In this document: positions 26,711 through 35,686 of the stretch, one piece after another
Numbering within the stretch: position 1 is the stretch's first letter
Layout: each line of letters opens with the position of its first letter
Source: Aquamicrobium sp.
Lineage (GTDB): Bacteria > Pseudomonadota > Alphaproteobacteria > Rhizobiales > Rhizobiaceae
Assembly: GCF_023954335.1 (NCBI RefSeq)
Contig: NZ_JAMLIE010000004.1
Coordinates: 1 to 64,000 of the forward strand
Direction of reading: 5' to 3'
DNA length: 64,000 bases
Program-made: the position numbers and the translations under genes
Notes under the pieces: model-generated
Databases searched by the model: none
Told to the model about the DNA's origin: nothing
What the model saw: only the letters and a program-made list of their open reading frames with translations

Positions 26711-27706
26711 TCAGTGTCGCACCGCCACCGCCCGCGTCTCGGCAACCGGCGTCAGCGCGCCGCGGCCGGCGAACCAGCCCTCCAGATTGTCGGCGAGGAG
26801 ATCGGCCATGGCGCGGCGCGTGTGCTGCGAGGCCGAGCCGACATGCGGCAGCAGGCTGGCGTTTTCCGCGCGCAGCAGGGCCTCGGGCACGTTCGGCTCG
26901 TCGGCGAAGACGTCGAGGCCGGCGGCGAGGATCGTGCCGTCCGCCAGCGCGGCGGCGAGCGCGTCCTCGTCCACCGTCGAGCCGCGGCCGATATTGACGA
27001 ACACGCCCTCCGGCCCGAGCGCCGCCAGGATCTGCGCATTCACCGCCTTGTCTGTCGCTGTCCCGCCCGGCGCGACCGAGATCAGCGTGTCGACATTGCG
27101 GGCGAGATCGAGAAGCGTCGGATGATAGGCGTAGTCGACGCCCGCCACCGGATTGCGGTTGTGGTAGGCGATCGAAAGCCCGAACGCCTCCAGCCGGCGG
27201 GCGATGGCGAGGCCGATGCGCCCGAGGCCGAAAATGCCGGCCTTGCGGCCGCGCAGCGTGCCGCGCGTGAACGGATAGGCGCCGGTGCGTCTCCACTTGC
27301 CGTCGCGCAGCCAGCGTTCCGCCTTCGGCAACTCGCGCACGGTGTTGAGGAGAAGGCCGAGCGCCGTGTCGGCCACTTCCTCGGTCAGGACATCGGGCGT
27401 GTTCGTCACCATAACGCCCTTGCTTGCCGCATGCGCGGCATCGACGGCGTCGTAGCCGACACCGAAATTGGCGATGATCTCGAGAGCGGGCAGCGCGTCG
27501 ATGAAGGCGGCGTCGATCCGCGTCATTCCGGCGATGCCGCGGATGCGCGCCCGCTCGCCCTCCGGGAGCAGGGAGGCGTCCGCGCGCTCGATCCGGATCG
27601 CGTCGAACGCCGCCTCGATGCGGGCCACGGCATGCTCGTGCAGGCGGCCCGGAATGAGGATCGCGATGTCTTTCGTCGATGCCACGGTCATGTTCCTTGC
27701 TGTCAT
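26711..27706 (-). CDS. D-2-hydroxyacid dehydrogenase
   Basis: 331-aa NAD(P)-dependent dehydrogenase of the glyoxylate/hydroxypyruvate reductase group. The N-terminal substrate domain has ANFGVGYDAVD, the Rossmann site is GIFGLGRIGLAIARRL (about residue 155), and the catalytic triad comes from the Arg region near VNIGRGS, Glu in ADEPNVPEAL and His in LLPHVGSAS. Two ATGs, 5 codons apart, are possible. The gene is 27 bases downstream of a LacI regulator and presumably its target. Confidence 0.9.
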   Translation of the reverse strand: MTARNMTVASTKDIAILIPGRLHEHAVARIEAAFDAIRIERADASLLPEGERARIRGIAGMTRIDAAFIDALPALEIIANFGVGYDAVDAAHAASKGVMVTNTPDVLTEEVADTALGLLLNTVRELPKAERWLRDGKWRRTGAYPFTRGTLRGRKAGIFGLGRIGLAIARRLEAFGLSIAYHNRNPVAGVDYAYHPTLLDLARNVDTLISVAPGGTATDKAVNAQILAALGPEGVFVNIGRGSTVDEDALAAALADGTILAAGLDVFADEPNVPEALLRAENASLLPHVGSASQHTRRAMADLLADNLEGWFAGRGALTPVAETRAVAVRH

Positions 27707-27733
27707 GGAAGAAGATGGGCGACCGGCGGGCGC

Positions 27734-28768
27734 TCAGCGATCCGACGGTTTGCCCGTCGACTGGCGCACATGCAGCTCCGGGCGGATCAGCTCCTGCCCG
27801 CCATGCACCTCGACGCCGTTGAGCCGGTCGAGCAGCGTGCGCGCGGCGCGGCGGCCGACCTCGCGCTGGCCGTTCCACACAGTGGTCAGCGCCGGCGTCG
27901 CGATGGCCGCCTCCTCGAGGTCGTCATAGCCGACGACGGAGATATCGATGCCCGGCACCAGACCGGCGCGGGCGATGCCGTTCATCAGCCCGATGGCGAC
28001 GAGGTCGTTGAAGCACACCGCCGCCGTCGGCCTGTCGCCATGGGCGAGGAACGCCTGCGCCGTCTCGAAGCCCGCCTGCTTGGTGCGCGGGCCAGGCATG
28101 CGCCAGCCGGGCCTGGGCTCCATGCCGGCCGCGCGCATGGCGGCGAGATAGCCCTGGTAGCGGTCGCGTCCGGTCGAGGTCTGGTCGGTGCCGCCGACCA
28201 TAGCGATGCGCTCGTGGCCGAGCGAGATCAGATGGTTGGTGGCAAGGCCGGTGCCGTAGGAATCGTCGCCGCGGAACACCGGCACGTCCGCGCCCTCGAC
28301 CGAGCGCGCGATCAGCACCACCGGCAGGCCGTTGTCCTCGGCGAGGCGGATGTCCTCGGCGGGCGTGCCGATGGCCGGCGACATGATCACCCCGTCGGCG
28401 CCGAGCTGGAGCAGCGTGTCGACGAAGGTGCGCTGCTTCTCCAGCTTATCGTAGTGGTTCGACAGCAGGAAGGTCTGGCGGCTGCGGTCGAGCTCGCTCT
28501 CGATGGAGCGCAGGATCTCGGCGAAGAACGGGTTCATGATGTCGTGGACGACGACGCCGAGGATCCCCGAGCGCGACGTGCGCAGCGAGGCGGCGCGGCG
28601 GTTGTAGATATAGCCGATTTCGCGCGCATAGGCCTTGATCCTGTCGCGCGTGGCGTCCGCGACCAGCGGGCTGTCGCGCAGCGCCAGCGATACGGTCGCG
28701 GTGGAGACGCCGAGCGCGTCGGCGATCGTCGAGAGCTTGATCTTCTGTGCCAGTGCTCCGCCTCCCAC
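27734..28768 (-). CDS. LacI-family transcriptional repressor
   Basis: 344-aa repressor: helix-turn-helix LSTIADALGVSTATVSLALR at about residues 12-31, hinge AASLRTSRSG, then a periplasmic-binding-like effector domain starting GILGVVVHDIMNPFF. The frame opens with GTG at 28766; the segment GGAGG inside the first codons sits 7 bases ahead of a CTG at 28751-28753, so translation could also start there (MAQKIKL). A perfect operator-like palindrome lies 13 bases upstream. Probably autoregulates and controls the hydroxyacid dehydrogenase gene. Confidence 0.92.
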   Translation of the reverse strand: MGGGALAQKIKLSTIADALGVSTATVSLALRDSPLVADATRDRIKAYAREIGYIYNRRAASLRTSRSGILGVVVHDIMNPFFAEILRSIESELDRSRQTFLLSNHYDKLEKQRTFVDTLLQLGADGVIMSPAIGTPAEDIRLAEDNGLPVVLIARSVEGADVPVFRGDDSYGTGLATNHLISLGHERIAMVGGTDQTSTGRDRYQGYLAAMRAAGMEPRPGWRMPGPRTKQAGFETAQAFLAHGDRPTAAVCFNDLVAIGLMNGIARAGLVPGIDISVVGYDDLEEAAIATPALTTVWNGQREVGRRAARTLLDRLNGVEVHGGQELIRPELHVRQSTGKPSDR

Positions 28769-28781
28769 GGTCGAGCCAGCT

Positions 28782-28798
28782 TTTTAAACTGTTTAAAA
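28782..28798. promoter_or_regulatory. LacI-type operator palindrome
   Basis: TTTTAAAC-T-GTTTAAAA is a perfect 17-base palindrome in otherwise GC-rich DNA, the classic layout for LacI/GalR binding. It sits immediately upstream of the lacI start and 27 bases after the stop of the EamA permease gene. Confidence 0.85.
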
Positions 28799-28825
28799 TT
28801 CCTTATGCCATCGCCCCGGGGCAAT

Positions 28826-29767
28826 TCAAAGCTTTTTTGCCAGCTCGCGCTCGTCGGCGCCCAGCATGGCGCGGCTGGCCAGCCGCAGCTTGTGCTCGCG
28901 GTGAAGGATGTAGAGGCCGCTGGCGACGATGACCCCCGCGCCGACCATGGTCCACAGGTCGGGCAGGTCGCCGAACGCGACCCAGCCGAGGCCGATCATC
29001 CAGACGATCTGCGAATAGGGATAGGGCGCGAGCGCGGCCGTCGTCGCCTGCTTGTAGGCCTTGATCAGCAGCCAGTGGCCGAGCGCGCCGCAGAGGCCGG
29101 TGACGAGGAGCAACCCCCAATGCAGCGCGCTTTGCGGGATCGACCCGTAGAGCGGCACCACCGGCAGCATGAACAGCGCCGGCGTCAGCGCCGAATAGAA
29201 GATCAGGCTTTCCGAGCTCTCGCTCGCGCCCATGCGCCGCGTCATGATGATGTAGAGCGTGTGGCAGACGACGAAGCAGAACGAGAAGATGTAGCCGACC
29301 TTGAAATCGCCGAAGCCGGGCCGCGTGACGATGAGCACGCCGACGAAGCCGACGAGGATGGCCAGCCAGCGCCGCCAGCCGGCCCATTCGCCGAGAAGCG
29401 GCCCGGCGAGCGCGACGGTCAGCATCGGCGAGAAGAAGGCGATGGCGATCGTCTCGGCGAGCTGCAGCGTCTGCAGCGCGATGAAATTGAACACAGTCGA
29501 GCCGAACAGGAACGCGCCGCGCAGAATCTGCCCGGCCAGGTTGCCTGTCCGGAGGGCCGCGAGGTTCGTCCAGACGCGCAGCATGAGCGCGACGAGCACG
29601 AGATGGATGGCGAACCGGGCCCAGGCGACGAACGGCGCGGCCATGCCCTGCAGCACGAGATACTTCGCGCTGGCGTCGAGGAAGGAGAACAGGAAACAGG
29701 CCGCGACGACGAGGAGGATCGCGGAAGCCGGGGTCGCCGCCTCGGGAATGCTGGGTCTGGGGTTCAA
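28826..29767 (-). CDS. EamA/DMT-family permease
   Basis: 313-aa membrane protein with ten hydrophobic segments in two EamA repeats (about residues 15-145 and 160-290). The second repeat ends with PYSQIVWMIGLGWVAFGDLPD, typical of the family. DMT permeases export amino acids, metabolites or drugs; the substrate is not evident. It precedes the lacI gene on the same strand with the operator between them, so it is probably in a separate transcript. Confidence 0.88.
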   Translation of the reverse strand: MNPRPSIPEAATPASAILLVVAACFLFSFLDASAKYLVLQGMAAPFVAWARFAIHLVLVALMLRVWTNLAALRTGNLAGQILRGAFLFGSTVFNFIALQTLQLAETIAIAFFSPMLTVALAGPLLGEWAGWRRWLAILVGFVGVLIVTRPGFGDFKVGYIFSFCFVVCHTLYIIMTRRMGASESSESLIFYSALTPALFMLPVVPLYGSIPQSALHWGLLLVTGLCGALGHWLLIKAYKQATTAALAPYPYSQIVWMIGLGWVAFGDLPDLWTMVGAGVIVASGLYILHREHKLRLASRAMLGADERELAKKL

Positions 29768-29856
29768 CTCTGCCGACCGATGCTTGGGGGGAGGATGGTC
29801 CAGCTATCGGCCAGCGCGGCTGACAAGGCAAGTGGAAACTGCGGCGCGCGCGCGGC

Positions 29857-30360
29857 CTATGCCTCGGCGGCTGCCGCCTCGGCCGGGGCATCCTCGGCGA
29901 GGTCGTCGGCCTCGTCGTCGATCTGCGTGCGCGTGTCTCCCAGATTGGCCTCCACCCGGGCGAGAAGATCGAACAGCATCTTGCGCTCGCCCTTGTCGAA
30001 GCCGGCGAAGGCGATCCGGTCGGTCTTGCGCACCGCCTTCTCGATGTCGCGGATGGCGTTGCGGCCGGTCTCGGTCAGGAAGATGTTGGCCTGCCTCGCG
30101 TCGACCGTGTTGCTGCGCTTGGCGACATAGCCTTGGGCCTGCAGCCGGCCGATGGTCTTGGTGACGGTCGGCGGCCTGACGCCGAGGCGGGCGGCGAGCT
30201 GGCCCGGCGTCTGGCCGTCCTCGCGGTCGAGCGCCAGCATGATCTGCTCTTGCCCGGCATAGAAGCCGTGCGCCAGAAGCCGCGCCGCCAGCGTCGTGCG
30301 CGACAGCCTCGCCGCGGCCTGCAGGCTGTTCATCACCGCCTTGCGCTTCACCTTCGCCAT
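29857..30360 (-). CDS. MarR-family transcriptional regulator
   Basis: 167-aa winged-helix regulator: TPGQLAARLGVRPPTVTKTIGRLQAQGYVAKR forms the DNA-binding helices, wing NTVDARQANIFLTETG, then a dimer helix. The C-terminus is an acidic Asp/Glu/Ala tail of about 25 residues that is not part of the fold. It is divergent from the creatininase gene across 69 bases, making that gene a likely target. ATG at 30358-30360 is preferred to an in-frame GTG two codons upstream. Confidence 0.88.
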   Translation of the reverse strand: MAKVKRKAVMNSLQAAARLSRTTLAARLLAHGFYAGQEQIMLALDREDGQTPGQLAARLGVRPPTVTKTIGRLQAQGYVAKRSNTVDARQANIFLTETGRNAIRDIEKAVRKTDRIAFAGFDKGERKMLFDLLARVEANLGDTRTQIDDEADDLAEDAPAEAAAAEA

Positions 30361-30429
30361 AGGCACATTCTCCGTTCCATCATCACCTGCCGATTGCGGC
30401 GGACCATGTCACGGCTACATAACCGAACG

Positions 30430-31203
30430 ATGACAGCCAGCGAAACACCTTCCACCGATCACACCTCCGGCCTGGACGCGATCGCCGTCCTGCCGCTAGG
30501 CGCCACCGAGCAGCACGGCCCGCACCTGCCCTTCGAGACGGATACGATCATCGCTGGGAGCGTTGCGGCAAGAGCCGCCGCGCTCCTCCCGCCCTCTCTC
30601 GACGTCACCTTCCTGCCGCCTGAGCCGGTCGGCTACTCCATCGAGCACATGGATGTCGCCGGCACGAGGACGCTGCGCTTCGGCGAGGCGGTCGAGCGCT
30701 GGATCGGCATCGGCGAAGCGTGCCTCGCGCAAGGCTTCCGCCGCTTCGTCATGCTCAACGCCCATGGCGGCAACGCGCCGCTGATGACGGTGGTGGCGAC
30801 CGAGTTGCGCGTGCGCCACGCCATGCTCGCGGTGGCGACGAGCTGGACCCGCTTCGGCTATCCGCCCCAATTCGTCGACCCGCGCGAGAAGGCGCTCGGC
30901 ATCCATGGCGGCCTGATCGAGACGAGCGTGATGCTGGCGCTCCGTCCCGATCTCGTCGACATGGCGCGCGCGAAAGACTTCCCCTCGGCGCAGGAAGGGT
31001 TCGAGCGCGATTTCCGGCATCTGCGCGCCTACGGCCCGCACGCCTTCGGCTGGAAGATGCGCGACCTGTCGCCGGAAGGCGTCGCCGGCAACGCCGCGGC
31101 GGCCACCGCCGAAGCCGGCCACGCCATCCTCGACCATGCCGCGCGCGGCTTCGTCGAGCTGCTCGAGGACGTCTCCCGCTTCGACCTCTCGACATTGCGA
31201 TAG
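30430..31203 (+). CDS. Creatininase-family amidohydrolase
   Basis: 257-aa enzyme with the creatininase metal site: Glu-His in PLGATEQHGPHLP (about residues 25-35), Asp in FETDT, His in LNAHGGN and Glu in HGGLIET. The family hydrolyses creatinine and similar cyclic amides, and includes enzymes of mycofactocin and F420-related pathways. No mft genes are nearby. Start ATG at 30430. Confidence 0.87.
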   Translation: MTASETPSTDHTSGLDAIAVLPLGATEQHGPHLPFETDTIIAGSVAARAAALLPPSLDVTFLPPEPVGYSIEHMDVAGTRTLRFGEAVERWIGIGEACLAQGFRRFVMLNAHGGNAPLMTVVATELRVRHAMLAVATSWTRFGYPPQFVDPREKALGIHGGLIETSVMLALRPDLVDMARAKDFPSAQEGFERDFRHLRAYGPHAFGWKMRDLSPEGVAGNAAAATAEAGHAILDHAARGFVELLEDVSRFDLSTLR

Positions 31204-31287
31204 GACGCCGCCCGGCCCCCGTGCATTCCGCCGCCGGCCGTCCTATATGGGGATCACGACCATCCGCTCACTCTTCGGGACAAGACC

Positions 31288-32346
31288 ATGACGCAGGCGC
31301 AAATCCCGGTCACCGTGCTGACCGGCTATCTCGGCTCCGGCAAGACCACGCTGCTCAACCGCATCCTCAGCGAGGACCACGGCAAGCGATACGCCGTCAT
31401 CGTCAACGAGTTCGGCGAGATCGGCATCGACAACGACCTGATCGTGGAATCCGACGAGGAGATCTACGAGATGAACAACGGATGCGTCTGCTGCACGGTG
31501 CGCGGCGACCTGATCCGCACCGTCGAGGGCCTGATGCGCCGCCCCGGCCGCTTCGACGCCATCCTCGTCGAGACGACCGGCCTCGCCGACCCCGCGCCGG
31601 TGGCGCAAACCTTCTTCATGGACGACGACGTGCGCTCGAAGACCCGGCTCGACGCCGTGGTGGCGCTGGTCGACGCTAAGCACCTGCCGCTCAGGCTCAA
31701 GGATTCGCGCGAGGCCGAGGACCAGATCGCCTTCGCCGACGTCGTGGTGCTGAACAAGACCGACCTCGTCGACGAGCGCGAGCTGCGCGACGTGGAAGTA
31801 GCCGTGCGCGCCATCAACCCGGCGGCGCGCATCCACAAGGCGCAGCGTTCCGACGTGCCGCTGACCGAGGTGCTCGACCGCGGCGCGTTCGACCTGAAGC
31901 GCGCGCTCGACAACGATCCGCATTTCCTCGACGCACACGATCATGACCACGACCACGATCATGAATGCGGGCCGGACTGCGACCACGACCATCACCACCA
32001 TCATCATCACCACGATCATGGCCATGGGCATGTCTCGCCGATCCACGACCTTACCGTGAAGTCGATCTCGCTGCGCGGCGGCGAGATGGACCCGAAGAAG
32101 TTCTTCCCCTGGCTCGACAAGATCACCCAGATGGACGGCCCGAACATCCTGCGCCTGAAGGGCATCGTCGCCTTCGCCGACGATCCCGAGCGCTATGTCG
32201 TGCAGGGCGTCCACATGATCGTCGAGGGCGACCACCAGCGGCCGTGGAAGGACGACGAGAAGCACGAGACGCGGCTCGTCTTCATCGGCCGCGAGCTCGA
32301 CGCCGAGCGCCTGAAGCGCACCTTCGAAGCCTGCCAGGCGGCGTGA
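31288..32346 (+). CDS. COG0523/CobW-family GTPase, His-rich, putative metallochaperone
   Basis: 352-aa G3E GTPase. Walker A is GYLGSGKTTLLN (residues 13-24), the metal-binding CxCC motif is GCVCCTV at about 65-71, Walker B is ILVETTGLADP, and the guanine-specificity motif is NKTD. A stretch at about residues 217-250 is almost all His and Asp with two Cys, able to bind several zinc ions. The C-terminal CobW_C domain follows. Such proteins load zinc or other metals onto client enzymes under limitation. It leads a tight three-gene run with the unknown and WD40 genes. Confidence 0.9.
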   Translation: MTQAQIPVTVLTGYLGSGKTTLLNRILSEDHGKRYAVIVNEFGEIGIDNDLIVESDEEIYEMNNGCVCCTVRGDLIRTVEGLMRRPGRFDAILVETTGLADPAPVAQTFFMDDDVRSKTRLDAVVALVDAKHLPLRLKDSREAEDQIAFADVVVLNKTDLVDERELRDVEVAVRAINPAARIHKAQRSDVPLTEVLDRGAFDLKRALDNDPHFLDAHDHDHDHDHECGPDCDHDHHHHHHHHDHGHGHVSPIHDLTVKSISLRGGEMDPKKFFPWLDKITQMDGPNILRLKGIVAFADDPERYVVQGVHMIVEGDHQRPWKDDEKHETRLVFIGRELDAERLKRTFEACQAA

Positions 32347-32358
32347 GCGCGCACGGCG

Positions 32359-32766
32359 ATGCTCAAATGGCAGCGCACGGTCGAGCAGCGGGAGGAATGG
32401 CGCCTGCTCGACCGTCCCACGGAAAGCCTGTGGCGCGGCGACATTCTGCGGCTCGCCCATAATCCGGGGCTGGGCCCCAATTCCCCGCCGCTCGACCTCA
32501 TGCTCTTCGAGATGTGGGCCTATGACGACAGGCTGGGCCTTATGATCCTCGACGGCTACAAGGCCGGCATGCCGATGCTCTATTTTCCCAGGGAAAGCCA
32601 GGGGCAAGGCAAGATGTCGCTCGAAACCTCGTGGCTGATCGCCCACTGGGATCAGTGGATCTGCTATTTCGACCATATGGACGAGGCCGACTCGCCGGTT
32701 CCCCTCCCCATCGAGGAGACCGTCGTGATCCGCCGCCCGCAACACATGCCGGACCTGAACATCTGA
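32359..32766 (+). CDS. Conserved hypothetical protein (possibly Imm45-like)
   Basis: 135-aa soluble protein rich in Trp, Met and Asp. Visible features are LWRGDILRLAHNPGLG, LGLMILDGYKAGMPMLYFPRE and WLIAHWDQWICYFDH. These resemble my recollection of the Imm45 immunity-protein pattern, but no toxin gene is nearby and the resemblance is weak. It starts 12 bases after the GTPase gene, and its TGA is immediately followed by the WD40 ATG, so all three are coexpressed. Confidence 0.6.
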   Translation: MLKWQRTVEQREEWRLLDRPTESLWRGDILRLAHNPGLGPNSPPLDLMLFEMWAYDDRLGLMILDGYKAGMPMLYFPRESQGQGKMSLETSWLIAHWDQWICYFDHMDEADSPVPLPIEETVVIRRPQHMPDLNI

Positions 32767-33741
32767 ATGCCTACCGTCGCTCCCCTCGATCTCGAAGGCC
32801 ACTGCATCGCCGCCGTATGGCTCGGCGATATTCCCCATTTCGCGCTGGCCGACGGCGCTGTCCACCGGCTCGACAACGGCCACAAGAGCGCGCAGGTGCA
32901 TGACGGGCTGCTCTGTGCCGTGCCCGCGCTCGACGGCAGGACGCTGCTGACCGGCGGCGAGGACGGCCGCGCCTGCGCCGTCACTGCGGACGGCGGCGTC
33001 ACGGAGCTTGCCGCCATCGGCCGCAAATGGGTGACGGCGATCGCCGCCGGCCCGCGCGATGCGGTCGCCTTCGCCAGCGGCCGCACCGCCTATGTCCTGC
33101 TGCCGGGCGGCGAGGTAAAGGAAATCGCCCACCCGCGCAGCGTCGAGGGGCTGGCCTTCGCGCCGAAGGGCATGCGCCTCGCCGTCGCCCGCTACAACGG
33201 CGCGACGCTGCACTTCCCGGCCGCCGCCGGCAAGCCGGCCGAGCTGGAATGGGCCGGCGCGCACACCGCCGTCACCTTCTCGCCGGACGGCAACTTCCTC
33301 GTCACCGCCATGCAGGAAAACGCCCTGCACGGCTGGAAGCTCGCCGACGGCAAGCACATGCGCATGGCCGGCTACCCGGCGAAGGTGAAGAGCCTGTCGT
33401 GGAGCGCGAAGGGACGCTGGCTGGCGAGCTCCGGCGCGCCGGCGGCCATCGTCTGGCCGTTCCAGACCAAGGACGGGCCGATCGGCAAGGCCCCGGCCGA
33501 GCTCGGCACGCGCGGCGATTCCATGGTCACCTGCGTCGCCTTCCACCCGGCCGAGGAAATCCTCGCCATCGGCTATGCCGACGGCATGGTGCTCGCCGCC
33601 CGCGTCGCCGACGCCAAGGAGGTGCTGCTTCGGCGCCCCGGCAAGGGCGCGGTCACAGCGATGGACTGGGACGGCGAAGGCCGCCGCATCGCCTTCGGCA
33701 CGGAAAGCGGCGACTGCGGCGTCATCGACGTCGCGGGCTGA
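32767..33741 (+). CDS. WD40-repeat beta-propeller protein
   Basis: 324-aa protein made of about seven degenerate WD40-like blades, each with a GxxL/IAxG...D-G pattern (VEGLAFAPKGMRLAVARYNG, AVTFSPDGNFLVTAMQENA, VKSLSWSAKGRWLASSGAPA, VTCVAFHPAEEILAIGYADG, AVTAMDWDGEGRRIAFGTES). No signal peptide, so cytoplasmic. Cotranscribed with the CobW-type GTPase; WD40 propellers scaffold protein partners, so it could hold a GTPase client, which is inference. Confidence 0.85.
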   Translation: MPTVAPLDLEGHCIAAVWLGDIPHFALADGAVHRLDNGHKSAQVHDGLLCAVPALDGRTLLTGGEDGRACAVTADGGVTELAAIGRKWVTAIAAGPRDAVAFASGRTAYVLLPGGEVKEIAHPRSVEGLAFAPKGMRLAVARYNGATLHFPAAAGKPAELEWAGAHTAVTFSPDGNFLVTAMQENALHGWKLADGKHMRMAGYPAKVKSLSWSAKGRWLASSGAPAAIVWPFQTKDGPIGKAPAELGTRGDSMVTCVAFHPAEEILAIGYADGMVLAARVADAKEVLLRRPGKGAVTAMDWDGEGRRIAFGTESGDCGVIDVAG

Positions 33742-33742
33742 G

Positions 33743-34198
33743 CTACTCCCCGGAGCAGGCGATCGCGCCGGAGATTTCTTCCGTCGCCGCCTCGCCGTTC
33801 GCGGCCTCCGTCATGTCGTAGACCGTGACCGCGTAGTCGCCGCGATAGCTACCGTCCCGGTCGGCGATCGTCTCCAGCACGATCTCGACATAGCCGTGCG
33901 GAGCGTCGCCCTCCCGCTCGCGGTAGAGCCTGAGCTTCAGCTCCCTGTCGTCGAACCAGTATTGCGCGACATGCTCGCGCCCGAAGGACGAGGCCCGCAG
34001 GTCGCCGGTGATCTTCTCCGACCGCAGCCCCGCCTGCCCGGCGAAGTTGAACAGCGCGCCTCCCATGCCGTACGTCACGCCGCCTTCCAGCGACAGCACG
34101 ACCCCATCGTCCTCGACCGCGCAGGAAATCCCGCCGGCGGCGACCGCCGCGCCGCCCAACAGGGCGACCATCGCCAGAGAAACCACAAGACGACGCAT
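33743..34198 (-). CDS. Periplasmic hypothetical protein
   Basis: 151-aa protein with a Sec signal peptide (MRRLVVSLAMVALLGGAAVA) and two Cys in the mature part (ISCAVEDD and AIACSGE at the C-terminus) that could form a disulfide closing the chain. The middle is beta-rich and acidic. No family recognised. Convergent with the WD40 gene (1-base gap). Confidence 0.75.
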   Translation of the reverse strand: MRRLVVSLAMVALLGGAAVAAGGISCAVEDDGVVLSLEGGVTYGMGGALFNFAGQAGLRSEKITGDLRASSFGREHVAQYWFDDRELKLRLYREREGDAPHGYVEIVLETIADRDGSYRGDYAVTVYDMTEAANGEAATEEISGAIACSGE

Positions 34199-34303
34199 CG
34201 CAAACCTCGCTGCAAGACACGGAAAGCGTCCTGCTCCATGATCGGCAGTTGCGGGTTTATTGCGGCACGGCTAGGGATTTCTCCTCCAAGGGGGAAGCCG
34301 GAC

Positions 34304-35686
34304 GTGACAGGAAGGACCGACGCCAGCATTGCCATCGGCGGCGTGCCGCCCGCGCGCATCGCGGCGTTCCGCGCTCGCGAGGCGGCGGCCTATCGGCGCG
34401 CGCGGCCGCGCTCGCACCAGACGATGGCCGGCGGCGCGGAAGGCTTCCTCGCCGGCGTGCCGATGCACTGGATGCGCGACTGGCCGATGCCCTTCCCCTT
34501 CGTGGTCGACACGGCGAAAGGCGCGACTCTCACCGACATCGATGGCAACGAACTGGCCGACTTCTGCCTCGGCGACACCGGCGCGATGTTCGGCCATTCG
34601 CCGGCTCCGGTGGCGAAGGCGATCCGCCGGCAGGCGAGCTGCGGCCTCACAACCATGCTGCCGGGCGAGGACGCGATTGCAGTCGGCCGGCTGCTCACGC
34701 AACGCTTCGGCCTGCCGCTGTGGCAGGTCGCCACCACCGCCACCGACGCCAACCGCTTCGCGCTCAGGGTGGCGCGCGCCGTCACCGGCCGCGACGCGAT
34801 CCTCGTCTTCAACGGCTGCTACCATGGCGCGGTCGACGAGACGATGGTGCGGCTGAAGGAGGGCCGCCCGGTCAACCGCCCCGGCCTCGCCGGCGAGTTC
34901 CGTGACCTGACGGCCCGCACCCGCATCGTCGAGTTCAACGACATCCCCGCGCTCGAAGCCGCCCTTGCCGATGACGACATCGCCTGCGTCATCGCCGAGC
35001 CGGTCATGACCAATTCCTGCATGGTGCTGCCCGAGCCGGGCTTCCATGCCGCGCTGCGCACCGCGGCCCGCCGTCACGGCACGTTGCTGCTGATCGACGA
35101 GACGCATACCATCTCGACCGGCCCCGGCGGCTACACGCGCGCCCATGGCCTCGAACCCGACCTTTTCGTGCTCGGCAAGCCGGTGGCCGGCGGCGTGCCG
35201 GCGAGCGTATGGGGCATGAGCGCCGAGGTTGCCGAGCGCTGGAACGCCTATTGCGACGCGAAGGAGCCCTTCTATTCCGGCATGGGCACCACGCTTTCGG
35301 CCAACCCGCTCCAGTTCGCGGCCATGCGCGCGACGCTGGAGGAGGTGATGACGCAAGACGCCTACCGCCACATGGAAAGGCTCGCCGCGCGGCTCGAAAA
35401 GGGGCTTTGCGCGGCCATCGCGCGGCACGGCCTGCCCTGGCACGTCGCCCGCGTCGGCGCGCGCGTCGAGTTCGTCTGCGCGCCCGGTCCGCTGAAGAAC
35501 GGCTCGGAAGCCGAGGCGGCGCATGCGCCCGAACTGGAAGCGGCCATCCATCTCGGCCTCGTCAATCGCGGCTGCCTGATCGCGCCGTTCCACAACATGA
35601 TGCTGGTGTCGCCGGCGACGCGGAAAAGTCAGGTCGACCGCCTAGCCGCCGCCTTCGATGCCATCGCAGGAGAGCTTTCCCGATGA
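34304..35686 (+). CDS. Class III PLP-dependent aminotransferase
   Basis: 460-aa aminotransferase of the glutamate-1-semialdehyde aminomutase/omega-aminotransferase group. Cofactor motifs are TDANRFALRVARAVTGRD, the Asp-equivalent region LLLIDETHT and the Schiff-base lysine in LFVLGKPVAGGVPASVWG (about residue 290). It begins at GTG 34304, 7 bases after AAGGGGGAAG. Its TGA overlaps the ATG of the glutamine-synthetase-like gene, suggesting the two act in one pathway on an amine or amino acid. Confidence 0.88.
   Translation: MTGRTDASIAIGGVPPARIAAFRAREAAAYRRARPRSHQTMAGGAEGFLAGVPMHWMRDWPMPFPFVVDTAKGATLTDIDGNELADFCLGDTGAMFGHSPAPVAKAIRRQASCGLTTMLPGEDAIAVGRLLTQRFGLPLWQVATTATDANRFALRVARAVTGRDAILVFNGCYHGAVDETMVRLKEGRPVNRPGLAGEFRDLTARTRIVEFNDIPALEAALADDDIACVIAEPVMTNSCMVLPEPGFHAALRTAARRHGTLLLIDETHTISTGPGGYTRAHGLEPDLFVLGKPVAGGVPASVWGMSAEVAERWNAYCDAKEPFYSGMGTTLSANPLQFAAMRATLEEVMTQDAYRHMERLAARLEKGLCAAIARHGLPWHVARVGARVEFVCAPGPLKNGSEAEAAHAPELEAAIHLGLVNRGCLIAPFHNMMLVSPATRKSQVDRLAAAFDAIAGELSR

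Noticed and set aside
26714..30130. Open frame of 1138 codons on the plus strand
   Set aside because: It is antisense to the dehydrogenase, LacI and EamA permease genes, which all have full family motifs. Long antisense frames are expected at this GC content.
32359..32766. Toxin-immunity system based on the Imm45-like protein
   Set aside because: No toxin, secretion or polymorphic-toxin gene is nearby, and the resemblance is weak; the operon partners point to another role.
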